Positions 24,954 through 35,670 of a DNA stretch of 64,000 nt are shown in pieces. The stretch spans positions 1,860,001 through 1,924,000 of the forward strand of contig NC_033568.1 in assembly GCF_001680005.1 (NCBI RefSeq), given 5' to 3'. Position 1 is the first letter of the stretch, and each line of letters begins with the position of its first letter. The position numbers were made by a program, and so were the translations under genes. This DNA is from Plasmodium coatneyi (lineage: Eukaryota > Apicomplexa > Aconoidasida > Haemosporida > Plasmodiidae). The notes beneath the pieces were generated by a model. The model worked only from the letters and a program-made list of their open reading frames with translations, made no database searches and was not told where the DNA came from.

Positions 24954-26483
24954 ATGTATAATAGTTCACTTCTTCGAAATATGGACCACAGTAGTGGGAA
25001 CAGCGGACTTCATTGTAGTACAGGGCAGAGACTACTAGGGGTATACTGGAAGCAATTGAAGGAGAGAGAACAAAAAATCGCGAATAGGGAGAATTTAGCC
25101 GATGATATTTCATGCGCCTCGTGCTGTGTTCTTGGCGCTTACCCTGATAATACTAAGGAATGGGGAGGGTGCGATCTTTTATATTATGTAACAGGGACCA
25201 TAATATATAAAGAATTGGGGGGTAACAGCTCATTTGGTCAGATTATGGAAGATGTCCTGGAATTATTGGGGCAGTTCTTAAGTAAGCAGGAATGTAAGAA
25301 AGGGCACATTAGTGGTGGGGAAGCATTATTCAAATTAATGCAGGAACAGTCTAAGTATACTTTAACATTAGAGCGTCTGTTAGAAGCACAGGGTAATTCT
25401 GGAACAATTAGCTGTGACAAGTACACTACTCATTTAAAAGAAATGGCCGAAGCATGTGAAAAGGTGAAGGAAAGATGTAGAATTCCACAGGCTGATGGCG
25501 ACTGTAAGGGAATTGCGGACAAGTATCGTGTGCATAGTCCTGAATATGTGTTACAGTTGATATATGACATAATTCCTAAGCCCCACGCTCAAACACCAGT
25601 TATTTCTGAGCCCGAAACGGATCAATTAACATCCACCACCTCAATAGAAGAAGCTGTAAATAAAGCCACCACCACCACTGCTCTTTCTTCTATCTTCGGA
25701 ACAGTAGTAGCTACTACATTCGTTCCTTTCATATTATACAAAGTAGGTAAAAACTTTTGAGTTAAAATATGAATAATATAATTCATAGCCCATTACTCCT
25801 ATATATGGACCTTTCCTATATGGGAATTACTCTTATATATATATAGGCATTACTTTTATATGTAGGCAAAATATATATAGAATGAAATGTGTGTACATTG
25901 TATGTCTACATATCTATATGTATATATCTACATGTACATATCTATATACATATACATCATATATTTATATATATCTACATATACACGTGTTGCATATATA
26001 TATATATATATACCCTGTATACATATGTTTTGAATATATATATATATACCCCATATACATATGTATATATTTGTACATATGTATATAAATATACATATAT
26101 ATCGTATATATGTGTGGACATATAGTACTCATTTTTACCCTCCCCCGACGCCCCTTTTTAACAAATTTTCTTAGTATAATCTTTTACCTCCCTCGATAAG
26201 CAACACCCTCTTTGGAAAAAACGGAGGAGGAAGAAGCAACACAAGAAAGAGAAGATCAACAATCCAACGGGACCTCGATACACTCACAGAAAACAGCTCA
26301 ACATACGCTTCAACGGACGACAGCTCAACAATAGGTCCAACAGAACATTCCACCACACTACGTTCTCGTGGAGCGCACACAAGACGGTCTACGAGACCAT
26401 CTACCACCAGGAATGGAAGAACATGACCAGGAACAAATAGGACGCCGCCGCGTCGTCCAAATATAGGTTATCAAAACATGTAA
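24954..26483 (+). CDS. Divergent KIR-like protein with early stop in tail
   Basis: The ectodomain exon runs from ATG 24954 (start uncertain) to 25742. The tail exon begins at 26175. The usual LPS-Y start is missing. The central motif is C-D-L-L-Y-Y-V-T-G rather than F-Y-Y-W-L-G. CDKYTTHLKEMAEAC and the membrane segment ending FILYK are recognisable. The tail reads YNLLPPSISNTLFG and proceeds normally to an in-frame TGA at 26424-26426. The same frame continues 18 codons past it and finishes with the family-typical NIGYQNM and a TAA at 26481-26483. So the tail is cut short by one nonsense codon, or the base is an error. With the TGA the protein is about 346 residues. This is the most divergent KIR here. 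Confidence 0.75.
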
Positions 26484-27270
26484 CACCTGAAGGAAGGGAC
26501 TAACATAAATAAGTGCACAGTGTTCATAAAATGTAAGAAAAGCAACATGACACTTTTCTTTTTTTTCTCTTTCTTTCTTCCTTCTTTCCTTCTTTTTTAT
26601 TCCTTTTCCTTTCTTCATATTTCATTAGTTTTTTTCTTTCCTTCTTTTTTTTGTTTCTTTTTTTCCTTCCATTTGTGTGCTTGAATAAGCACATAAGGAA
26701 AGAATACTCCCAACACGGATGCAGAAAAAAAAAAAAAGAAAGGTGCTGACCTCTTAAAAACAAAATACTCGTGTATTTTAAAAAACAAAAAAAAAATTTA
26801 TAAAGTCAAAATTTTTGTAACAAAATAAATAAGCATTTTTTTTAATTCATCAATAAAGAAGAAAAATTTACCAAACAAATCAAAATAAAGGGAAAAATTT
26901 TTATCCTGAACTTATATTAATTACACATGAACGTAAACACTTTCGCGCAAGACGAAAAAAAAAAAAAAGAAAAATATTTACTACACCCCTAAACCCGGAA
27001 TCAGAACTTGGAATCTGTTCCTTAGGAACAACTTCCCTAGGGACAACTTCCTCAGCAACAACATCTGTTGGAAGAAAGTCTTCCTCTTTAAACCCGGAAT
27101 TTGAACACGGAACCTGTTCCTTAAGAACATCAACCATAGTAAGTTGTTCCTAAGGAATAAAGTCTTTCTCCCTAAACCCGGAATCTGAACTTGGAAACTC
27201 CTCCTTAAGGACGACTTCCGCAGGTACACCTTTAATAGGAACATCAACCCCAGGAAGCAGGTGTTACTCC
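26484..27270. other. Spacer with relic of SICAvar tail repeats
   Basis: Pyrimidine tract at 26540-26670, then A/T-rich spacer. Between about 26985 and 27270 lie further degenerate copies, in mixed frames on the minus strand, of the SICAvar C-terminal repeat. The repeat theme is CTAAACCCGGAATC-GAAC-TGGAACCTGTTCCTTAGG, encoding S-D-S-G-F-R-E-E-D-F in the family. They sit just after the stop codon of the SICAvar gene, so the tail once extended further. Confidence 0.65.
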
Positions 27271-30200
27271 CTAAAATCCGGAATCTAAAAATTGAACCTT
27301 CTCCTTAGGTGCACTTTCTTCCTCTATGAACCCGGAGCCCATAAACTCTTGAACCAATATTTCAAAAAAGTCTTCCTTCGATAATGTCACATCCCCTTTT
27401 TGACATTCGTTTAACACTTCTAAATGAATATCAATAATCATGCGGCGACGAGAACGTTTTTTCCTCCTTTTTATAGGCGTAGAACGAGGTTTTCGTTCCT
27501 TCACTAAATAATATTCACGTGGACCAAGATGGTCCATACCATGCTCTATAACCTGTTCATGTAAGGATGGACCGCGTACTTGATAAGCTCTTCTGTAACG
27601 TTTTCTTCTCTTACCAAGTAACGCAAAATACTGAACAAAAAAAAAAAAAGGAAAAAAAATGTTTCTTTAATAGGGTTGCAAAACGTTTGTTTACGCAACA
27701 GTAATTACTACTTCATACACTAAAATGCGAAATCCTACACATCCACACCCAAAAAAATGCGAAATCCTACCCACACACCCTAAAATTTGAAATCCTACAC
27801 ACACATTCCCTAAAATGGAAAATCCTATACACACACCCTAAAATGAGAAATCGTACACAAACCTTTACCCACTCATGCATTCACCTTTATTTATTTTTTT
27901 TTTCTCCCTTTCTTTTTATTTTTCTTTAAATTCTCTTTTTTCATTTTTTTTTTTTACCTTCCACAGCAAGTAGGTCATAATAGAAAGACAAATTAGGACA
28001 GGAGTAAGAGGGAGGTAAGGAAGGAAGGGGTTGTCCATCTCTTCCTAAGACCTCCTTCCTTTATTTCCTCTTGTTTCTTTCCTTCCTCTTCTTTCTTTTT
28101 CTTTTTTTCTGTTACCTTGCAAAGGAGATAAGTCATAGCAGACATACCAAGGAACACTGGAATTAAAGGAAGGTATGGAAGGAAGGGGTGATGAACTCCT
28201 TCCTTCCTTGCCTCCCTTGCCTTCCTACGGGCGGAGGGTGGTGCTGGGGGAGGTGGTGGACCTTGGGGTTTGTTCCCACCTTGTTGTGGTGGTCCTTGTA
28301 GTTTAGTACTACCAGTACCACCACCTGCACCAGGAAGAACAATATCTTCAGCAGTTTGAGCACTCCCAGGTTGAGGTTCCACGGGTGTTTCCGGAACTGT
28401 GACGACAGCAGGGGAATCAACACCTGAAAGGGAAGTATAGGAAAGGGGAAGGAGTACTGGCTAAGTATAAGGAAGCATAATCGGACTCATAGTAGTGGAT
28501 GTACCCTGTGGTGCAAATTCATGGAACGTAATCACCTCTTAAATAGTGCTTACCTTGAGAAGATGGAACAGAGTTAACATCTGGATCATTCCCTGTAATA
28601 ATTGGACCATTTGCATACGGATCAGATGATCGGTCCATGTCAATTTGTGTGCTAGAAGGATTTTCAATACTAATTTGGACACTACCGTGACCCTTGGACT
28701 CTCGCATCCAATTAACAGCGGTGTCGGCAATATTCTTTGGAGGTGTGGTGGGTATTGTAGACCCTTCTGAAACTTCAGGTGGCCCTGTTTCTTCTGTTCC
28801 TTCTGTCTCCTTTGCTGGTGTCGTAGATGTGGTTTGACATATATCCTTCATAATATTTTGTATGTTCTTGTCCTCGTCGAGCTTCTTTTTTAATTTTTCC
28901 CCTATTTTCTTATCGTTTATTTTGCAATTCAGATGACTTCCCCTTGTGCATTCATAACAATTACCATTTTTCTCCTTATCTGTACACCAACTATCCATAT
29001 GTTGTTTCCCTACCTCGAATGCTTTATTCACGGCCTCATCCTTTACACAAGGCTTTTCATTCCTTAATTTATCTATGAATGCATTCAATATTGCACATTC
29101 CATAGTTTGACTAAATGTTCTATTATCCTTATGCTCTGCTTTTTCACTTTCTGCTGTAATACCATATATATGTTTCAGTACTTTAACAATATAATTACAT
29201 GCTTTTATATTCGCTTCCTTGTTTGTTTCATCTGTCTGTGTAACGTTATTGCATGAACCATCGTCCCCTGTGCTTTCATGCGTGATAGCATTAGACAGAT
29301 TATCCAATTGTCCTTTGATATCCCCCCAAATACCTTTTGGTTCATCCTAAAGGAAAGAAACATATATGTATATTGAGTAAGTATATACCCTTAGTAGTTA
29401 TTCCTCTTTTGTAAGTATGTATGAACCTGCAGTACTAATTGAGTTATCCTCGAACATATTGGATAAAAACTTTACTTACAACATCCCATGAGTTCTTTTC
29501 TTCGCGCTTTCTGTTCTTAAACCATTTCTGCTTCACTTTATTGAAGTGGTCGCAAGAATCACTACTGGTGGCACCGCCTGAGATGGGGAGGTGTATATGC
29601 TTCTGTAGAGCTTGATCCAATTCCTTCCTTTTTTCCTGTATTTTCTGCTTTATATCAGTATCATCCAGCTCTCCCCCCTTCCTCCCTATATTGTTACCCA
29701 CTATACTCCTGACGTCCTTCACTAATTCTACCAAAGCATTCTTCTCCAAAGGAGCAGAGTCGTTCTGTAGATTTATGTCTTCATCGTAGTCGTCGGGGAC
29801 TGTTATTCCTAATTTTTCCAAGGTTTCCCTCTCGGTTTTCTTCTCGTGTGGGCAATATGTCTTGTCTTGTCCTTCGGCCCTTATTCTCTGAAGTTTGTTC
29901 TGTCGTTTTATTCCTATGGTTGACCTCCTCGCTTCCCCCCCTGTCCCCTTATATGCATTTATCCATTCCTTAATTTCCTCCCACATGAATTTTCCCGCTA
30001 AATTTAAACTTCCGACATCCACTCCCTTACATACATCGTTCCCAGGCCCCGTATTTCCGACACTTAGCCTCATGAATCCCCTACCATCTCTAACGGTTTG
30101 TGCTACTTTTTCCAGGTCACAATGTGTGCCTAACATCTTTATTATAATCACATTTCCTAACAAACATCTATAATAATGTTGCAATTCCTCCTGTTCTTTT

Positions 30201-31714
30201 CTTACATCTATCCTCTTCTCCCTTGGTACCCATCGGTCTCGCACTGTCCCTTTGTTTTCTCGCACGAATCCATCCATCCAGAAGGATATTCTTAATAATA
30301 ATTTACATAACTCCTTCGGCCTGTCGAGATTGTCGTCCTTCCCCAATGTGGAACAGTGTCCCTGATCATTCCCCCCATCCTTCTCTATATTTTTCATCAT
30401 ATCATTAAACACTTCTTCTAATTCATCCCATATCATTTTCTATAAGAGTGAATTATCGTAATTACACATATATAAATGTGTTCAATATATATTTTTTCCT
30501 TCCTCCTCCTTCCTTCCACCACCCCCAATAATAATCCACCAACCGCGCAACTAACAACCCACCTACCACCCCTAACAACCTTCCCTTCCACCCTACCACC
30601 ACTTAACACAACCTTCCTTCCACCCTACCACACCTAACAACAATCTTCCTTCCACCACCACCACCAACTCTAACAACATTCCTTTCATCCACCCGGAACA
30701 ACCTTCATTTTAACACCTCTAATAACCTTCCACGCAACAACCCTCCTACCACCCTACACACCTAAAAAAGAAGTCTATTATTCTCCTTCCAATTTATGAA
30801 GGTAATGTTCCTTCCTTTTCCTTTCCCCTGAAGGAGAAGGTAATGTTCTTTACATTTATTCCTTGCGTTGGGTCACCGTTTGCCTTTATCCATTTATACA
30901 AGAATTTCATGAAGAAATCGGAACCCACGGAGGTTGCGTGAGCGATTTTCTCAAGTTGTAGTTGCGGCTCTACGGAAATTTTCTTCTGTAGACATTGAAC
31001 TGTTGATATTTTGTCATACATTTGTTTCAAAATTCCACTATTGGCATTCACTACTTGCATTATAAGGTTGTATAAGCTTACTGTTTTCACAACCACAGGC
31101 TCGAGTACCCGGTAGTCGCACTTATTGCACTCACCTCCCTCGTAAATTTTTTTGCATAATTCATCCATCGCACCCATTGCACGCATAATACCTTCCAACG
31201 TCCCACAACCCCTTCCATAATAGAAAAAGAACAACATTTTCATAACGGCGCAGCGTACGTATTCCTTCATTTCCTTATCGACATCTTTTCCTTTTTCTTC
31301 CTTTGTCATTCGGCTAATTCTCCATAAATGCTTCAAAGTGAATTCACAGATCACTTTTTCTTTCCCTTCTAATTTTGCCCCCTTTTGAAGTTCCTCTCCA
31401 CATCCACTTTCTGCAATTACCACGTCCTGATCTTCATCTGTCCAGGCATTCATTTCTGTAATCCAATCCTTCATTTTTGCTAATAAAAATGTCTACAGAA
31501 TAGAGTAGTAATTCTATATGCACTTTTAGTGTATTATGTATTCACTCTTATTAGATCAAAATGGTACATTTCAATATAACGATCAGTTCATACTCTATAT
31601 GTAGCTTAAATTATATTATTATACCTCCTTAACGCCCAGTTCCCTACTTATGCCTTTATATTCGTCCAACCACCTTTCCTTCAATGTTTCAAATTTACTC
31701 TTCGGCGTAGCCAT
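27271..31714 (-). CDS. SICAvar-type variant antigen (six exons)
   Basis: SICA family antigen of the infected red-cell surface (family knowledge). Exons on the minus strand: 31625-31714 (30 codons, MATPKSKFETLKERW), 30854-31492, 29480-30439, 28554-29346, 28116-28423 and 27271-27630. All junction phases agree (0, 0, 0, 1, 0); 1049 residues. Exon 2 is a SICA-alpha-like cysteine domain. Exon 3 has WDELEEVFNDMM, RDRWVPRE and YRCLLGNV. Exon 4 is SICA-beta-like with CNYIVKVLKHIYGI and CYECTRGSHLNC. Exon 5 is Pro-rich and ends in the membrane segment MTYLLCK. Exon 6 is the SICA_C-like cytoplasmic domain with RRRMIIDIHLEVLNECQ and FFEILVQEFMGS, ending FLDSGF. No signal peptide is seen, as is usual for the family. 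It is short compared with the largest SICAvar genes. A second copy of the membrane exon lies in the last intron. Confidence 0.9.
27716..27865. repeat. SICAvar last-intron minisatellite
   Basis: About five degenerate units of 28-30 bases on the theme CACCCTAAAATGCGAAATCCTACACA. The same repeat, longer, occupies the last intron of the second SICAvar gene (51640-51925). It contains the telomere-like heptamer CCCTAAA. Confidence 0.8.
27958..28044 (-). other. Duplicate SICAvar membrane exon
   Basis: Inside the last intron of the SICAvar gene, 29 codons open in phase 0 between a CTTAG acceptor and a GTAAAA donor. They encode EEMDNPFLPYLPLTPVL and end MTYLLWK. This repeats the end of exon 5 (FLPYLPLIPVF ... 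MTYLLCK). It could be a second membrane segment, an alternative membrane exon, or a decayed copy. Confidence 0.65.
30440..30853. repeat. SICAvar intron with CTAACAACC repeats
   Basis: The intron between SICAvar exons 2 and 3 is filled on the plus strand with CCTTCCTTCCACC-type and CTAACAACC-type repeats (30500-30770). Similar repeats occur at 19120-19460, 34080-34230 and 49930-50160. Confidence 0.7.
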
Positions 31715-32159
31715 TTTTACATTACATATGAAGTATATCACTTATGTTATAACAAACAGCGTTAAGTGCTATGTGCAATGTAAATATTTTCATCACCTAT
31801 CTACATTACTATTCTTAGATGTATTTCTTTCCAGAAGTAGTATATGTGGAATTTTTCATTCATTCATTTTTTTCTTACTCCATTTCTTCGTTCACTCTTA
31901 TTCTTTCATTTCTTCTTATTCCTTCATTCCTTTTCTTTTAACTTCCGGTTATTCCTTTCACTACTTTTTCGCCTTTTCGGTCATTTTTTTTCTTCTATTT
32001 CCTTAACCTTTTTTTTCCAAATTTCCTTATTTTACTTCAGGTGTACCCTCCTCCATAGCGTGCACACACACCCTTAAATTATTAAACAAGGTGCTATATT
32101 ATTGATACATAAACGAGAAAGGAACCTTATTCATACACGGATAACCTTCACACTAACAA
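31715..32159. promoter_or_regulatory. Upstream region of the first SICAvar gene
   Basis: No gene seen. Pyrimidine-rich stretches (TTCATTCATTTTTTTC...) at 31850-32035 closely resemble the region 55650-55720 upstream of the second SICAvar (AGAAGT-TGTGGAATTTTT-CATTCATTTTTTT). This suggests a shared 5' flank or promoter. Confidence 0.5.
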
Positions 32160-33600
32160 CCCGTAAACTACACTCACACCCTGAAACTTACTCTCACACC
32201 CTGAAACCTCTTCTCACACCGTGAAACCTCTTCTCACACACCTAAACCCTACTCTCTCACCCTTAAACCCTACTCTCGCACCCAGAAGCTTCACTCTAAT
32301 ACCGGAAACCCTATTCTCACACCTGAAACCTTAACTCTAACACCCGGAAACTACACTCTAATATCCGGAACCTACACTCTAATACCCGGAACCTTTACTC
32401 TAATACCCAGAACCCTAATCTCACACAGAGAAGCTTGACTCTAATACCCGGAACCTTTACTCTAATACCCGGAACCTTTACTCTAATACCCGGAACCTTT
32501 ACTCTAATACCCGGAACCTTTACTCTAATACCCGGAAGCTTAACTCTAACATCAGGAACATTCACTCTAATAAATGGAACCCTACTCTCACAACCAGAAC
32601 CCTACCCTAATACCGCAATCCTACTCTAACAACCACCACCCTACTGTAACAACCCGTATCCTACACTCACACCCTGAACTGATATTGTCACACCCTGAAC
32701 TGATATTCTCACACCCTGAACTGATATTCTCACACCCTGAACCCTTATACTACCACCCTGAACCCTTATTCTAACACCCTCAACCTATATCCCCTCACCC
32801 TGAATCTATATTCTCACACCCTAAACCCTTATTCTAACACCCTGAACCCTTATTCTAACACCCTGAACCCTTATTCTAACACCCTTAACCTTTATCCCCT
32901 CACCCTGAATCTATATTCTCACAACTTGAACCCTACTCCTATAACCGGAACCTTCACTCTAATGCCCCATACAACTCTCCTTCCATCCCCTCTTCCTAAT
33001 CCTCTTTCTTTAATTCTTTCTTTTTTTCTTCCTTGCTTTTCTTCCTTACCTTTCTTCCCACTCCACGCCCCTAAGAAGCTAAGTAGGAGGTCATATTGTT
33101 GTTCAAATAACCTAGAAAAGAACCTTATTCTTACACCCAGAACCTTACCTCTACAATTTAAACCCTATGTTCATATCCTTAACCCTACACCAATACAATG
33201 AACCCTCTTTTTTTTGCTTCTTTCCTTTTTTTTTTTTTTTTTCTTTCTTCTAAAAATTTATTACTCCTTTTCATTCATTTTTTTTCCTTTTTCTCTACAA
33301 AAAAACTAAAGCGAAAAGAATTCTTGCATACAACCTTCCCTTCTCTCCTTCCATATGCATTTTACATTCTTCCCTCACTTTGTTTTTTTTTCCTTCTTTT
33401 TTTTTTTCTTTCTTTCTTTTTTCTTTTTGTTTTTGCTTCTGCTTTATTTCTTTTTCTTAATAAAAGGGAATATTCCCCCTAGGAAGCTAAATACCAGGCA
33501 ATATTTTTATTCCTTAACCTAGAAAAGAACCTTATTCGCACACCCTGAAACCTACTCCCATACCCTTAACCCTATTCCCACAACATCAACCATTAATCGA
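32160..33600. repeat. Telomere-like 21-bp repeat and pyrimidine tracts
   Basis: From about 32160 to 32940 the plus strand is a tandem repeat with a 21-base unit. Examples are CCCTGAACCCTTATTCTAACA (near 32840-32885) and CCCGGAACCTTTACTCTAATA (32445-32540, four near-perfect copies). Each unit parses as three degenerate heptamers related to the Plasmodium telomere repeat CCCTRAA. Scattered telomere-like units continue to about 33200 and recur at 33525-33600. Between them are T/C-rich tracts (33200-33470). Open frames through it (Thr-Leu-Ile-Pro-Gly repeats) are not genes. Confidence 0.75.
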
Positions 33601-33805
33601 ATATGCTCAGCCTTCACTTTTCTTCCTTCCTTCCTTTCTTCTTTCTTTCTTTTTTTATCGACTTTTTTTCCTTCTTTTTTTTTTTTTTTTCCTTTTCTCT
33701 GCTTAAACCAAGAGAACTTCCTTCCATCCTAACACTTTCCTCAGCTGCACCCTACTGCACAATCCCCTTAACAGTTTTCCTTCCACCTTCGACCCACCTA
33801 CCACC

Positions 33806-34260
33806 TATAACAACATCACTCTACCACCCCTAACAACATCACTCTACCACCCCTAACAACATCACTCTGTCATCTCTAACTACATCACTCTACCATCTCT
33901 AACTACATCACTCTACCATCTCTAACTACATCACTCTACCATCTCTAACTACATCACTCTACCATCTCTAACTACATCACTCTACCATCCCTAACAACCC
34001 ACCTACCCACCTACCACGTAACAACCCACCTACCCACCTACCACCACCTTAACAACCCATCTAACACCCATAACACAACCTTCCTTCCACCAACCAACCT
34101 TAACAACCCTTCCTTCCACCTACCACCACCCTAACGACCTTCCTTCCACCAACTACCCCTAACAAGCCTCTCCTCGTTCCACCCCTAACAGAACATTCCT
34201 TTAACCAACCACCCCGAACAACCCTTCCTTCCACCCCCAAGACAATGATTCTCCTTCCGA
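33806..34260. repeat. 23-bp minisatellite and CTAACAACC repeats
   Basis: Eight copies of a 23-base unit (ACATCACTCTACCATCTCTA-ACT) run from about 33812 to 33990; the first three are variants with CACCCCTAACA. They are followed to about 34230 by CCACCTACCACC/CTAACAACCTTCCTTCCACC repeats like those at 19120 and 30520. No gene is supported. Confidence 0.8.
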
Positions 34261-34347
34261 AAACAACGATTCCGTAAAGGTCCCTAACGATTACTAAAAG
34301 TTTTGTAGCTATTTGTAGCAGTTTTGTAGGAGTTCCGTAACGGTTCA

Positions 34348-35670
34348 TTAAGCGTTCCAATTCGTACCTAATTTTACGCTGAAAAGAATACATACCATAA
34401 AAGCAACAACAGAAAAACCACAAAGGGGCCACGAGTATGGTAGTAGTGGACCTACCGAAAGGCCCACAATCAAACCAACACAAAACAGAGCTAATACATA
34501 TAAGATGGAAAGGGTTAATACGAGAGGTGATGACAAGAACGGTGACAGGAATGCTTCCCCTGTTCTTGTCCATAATCTTCTTTTTATTGCATATAACAAT
34601 TTATTAAAAAATCCAGTGCGCCTGGGTCGGAATCCCCTGGGTTGAAATTCCTTGGGTTGGAATTCCCTGGGACGAATGTTCATTCTTTCATTTTTTTGTG
34701 CTTTAATTTTTATATATGGTGTTGTTGAATAATCATTATAATGATATTCATCACTTCGCTCCTCATAGTGACTATCCATGGAGGAACTCCTATCCATGGA
34801 AATGCTGCTACTGTTGTTTGTTGATAGGGAAGTAACACTTTCCATGGAACTGCTGTCCATGGAGCAAGTGCTGTCCATAGAGCAAGTGCTGTCCATAGAG
34901 AAATTGCTGTCCATGGAGGAACTGGAACTTCTGTCCATGGAGCAAGTGCTGTCCGTGGAACTGTTGTCCAAAGAGCGGTCTATTGCATCGTAACGGCGAC
35001 GGTTCTTCCAAAATGGGTGATAGGAAGCACCATCATTATCCATTTGGGGGCGTCCCTTTTTATCATTGTTACCACTTCTTGCTGCATGGAATTGGTGATA
35101 TAATTTTTTATCGTTCTGATCAAAGAGGCCGCGTATTCTTTCCTTCTGTAAAGGGACGTTGTCATCGTTGTTGTTGTTGTTGTTGTTGTTTGATGTACCA
35201 TCATCATCACGCCACTTGGATTTTAGTGTTCTTACACCCATACCAGGGGTGGTACTTCTCTTCTCAGATTCAACACCCTTGGATGATGTGCTTAAAGCAC
35301 ACACCTAAAAAAAAGAAGGTTATTAGATGGTTGTTGTTAGGTGGGTTGTTGTTAGGTGGGTTGTTGTTAGGTGGGTTGTTGTTAGGTGGGTTGTTGTTAG
35401 GTGGGTTGTTGTTAGGTGGGTTGTTGTTAGGTGGGTTGTTAGGTGGTAGATGGGTTGTTGTTAGGTGGATGGAAGGTTGTTATGGTGGTGGAAAATTTGT
35501 TTTTTTCCTTTTCTTTTTATATTTTTAATAAGGAGCATAGAAGTTCATTTATAATAATGCATGTTAGAATTCCGATAATGGAAGAAGTATTATCATACAT
35601 GGTGGTGGTTAGGATATTGCCATAAACAAAGTAGAAGAGCTAATATGAATAGCTTCACAGAGGAGGTCAT
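34348..35670 (-). CDS. Exported-type protein with Ser-rich repeats (minus strand)
   Basis: Two exons on the minus strand: 35599-35670 (24 codons, MTSSVKLFILALLLCLW...) and 34348-35304, phase 0; 342 residues. The 24-codon hydrophobic first exon is exactly the size seen at 11914 and 20297. Exon 2 has a run of eight Asn and a Ser-rich array of SMDS/CSMDST units (about 34770-34965). A basic stretch KLLYAIKRRLW and two hydrophobic segments (LTLSILYVLALFCVGLIV and a second ending CILFSV) follow. RTLKS is only a partial match to the RxLxE/Q/D export motif. After the last hydrophobic segment this frame stops quickly (KLGTNWNA). The neighbouring frame continues as KIRYELERLMNRYGTP to 34100, which looks more natural, so a frameshift near the 3' end is possible. 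Confidence 0.7.
35305..35598. repeat. 15-bp repeat in intron of exported-type gene
   Basis: At about 35324-35465 there are seven near-perfect copies of TTGTTGTTAGGTGGG and some degenerate ones, all within the single intron of the minus-strand exported-type gene. Confidence 0.85.

Noticed and set aside
27716..27865. CRISPR-like spaced repeats
   Set aside because: Units are degenerate and contiguous with no unique spacers, and the sequence is eukaryotic with spliced genes.
32435..32774. Open frames with TLIPGTF or SHPEL repeats
   Set aside because: They are produced by the 21-base telomere-like minisatellite, with stops nearby and no splice partners.
35085..35304. Canonical PEXEL motif in the third exported-type protein
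   Set aside because: RTLKS lacks the acidic or Gln residue at position five; I do not claim a PEXEL.
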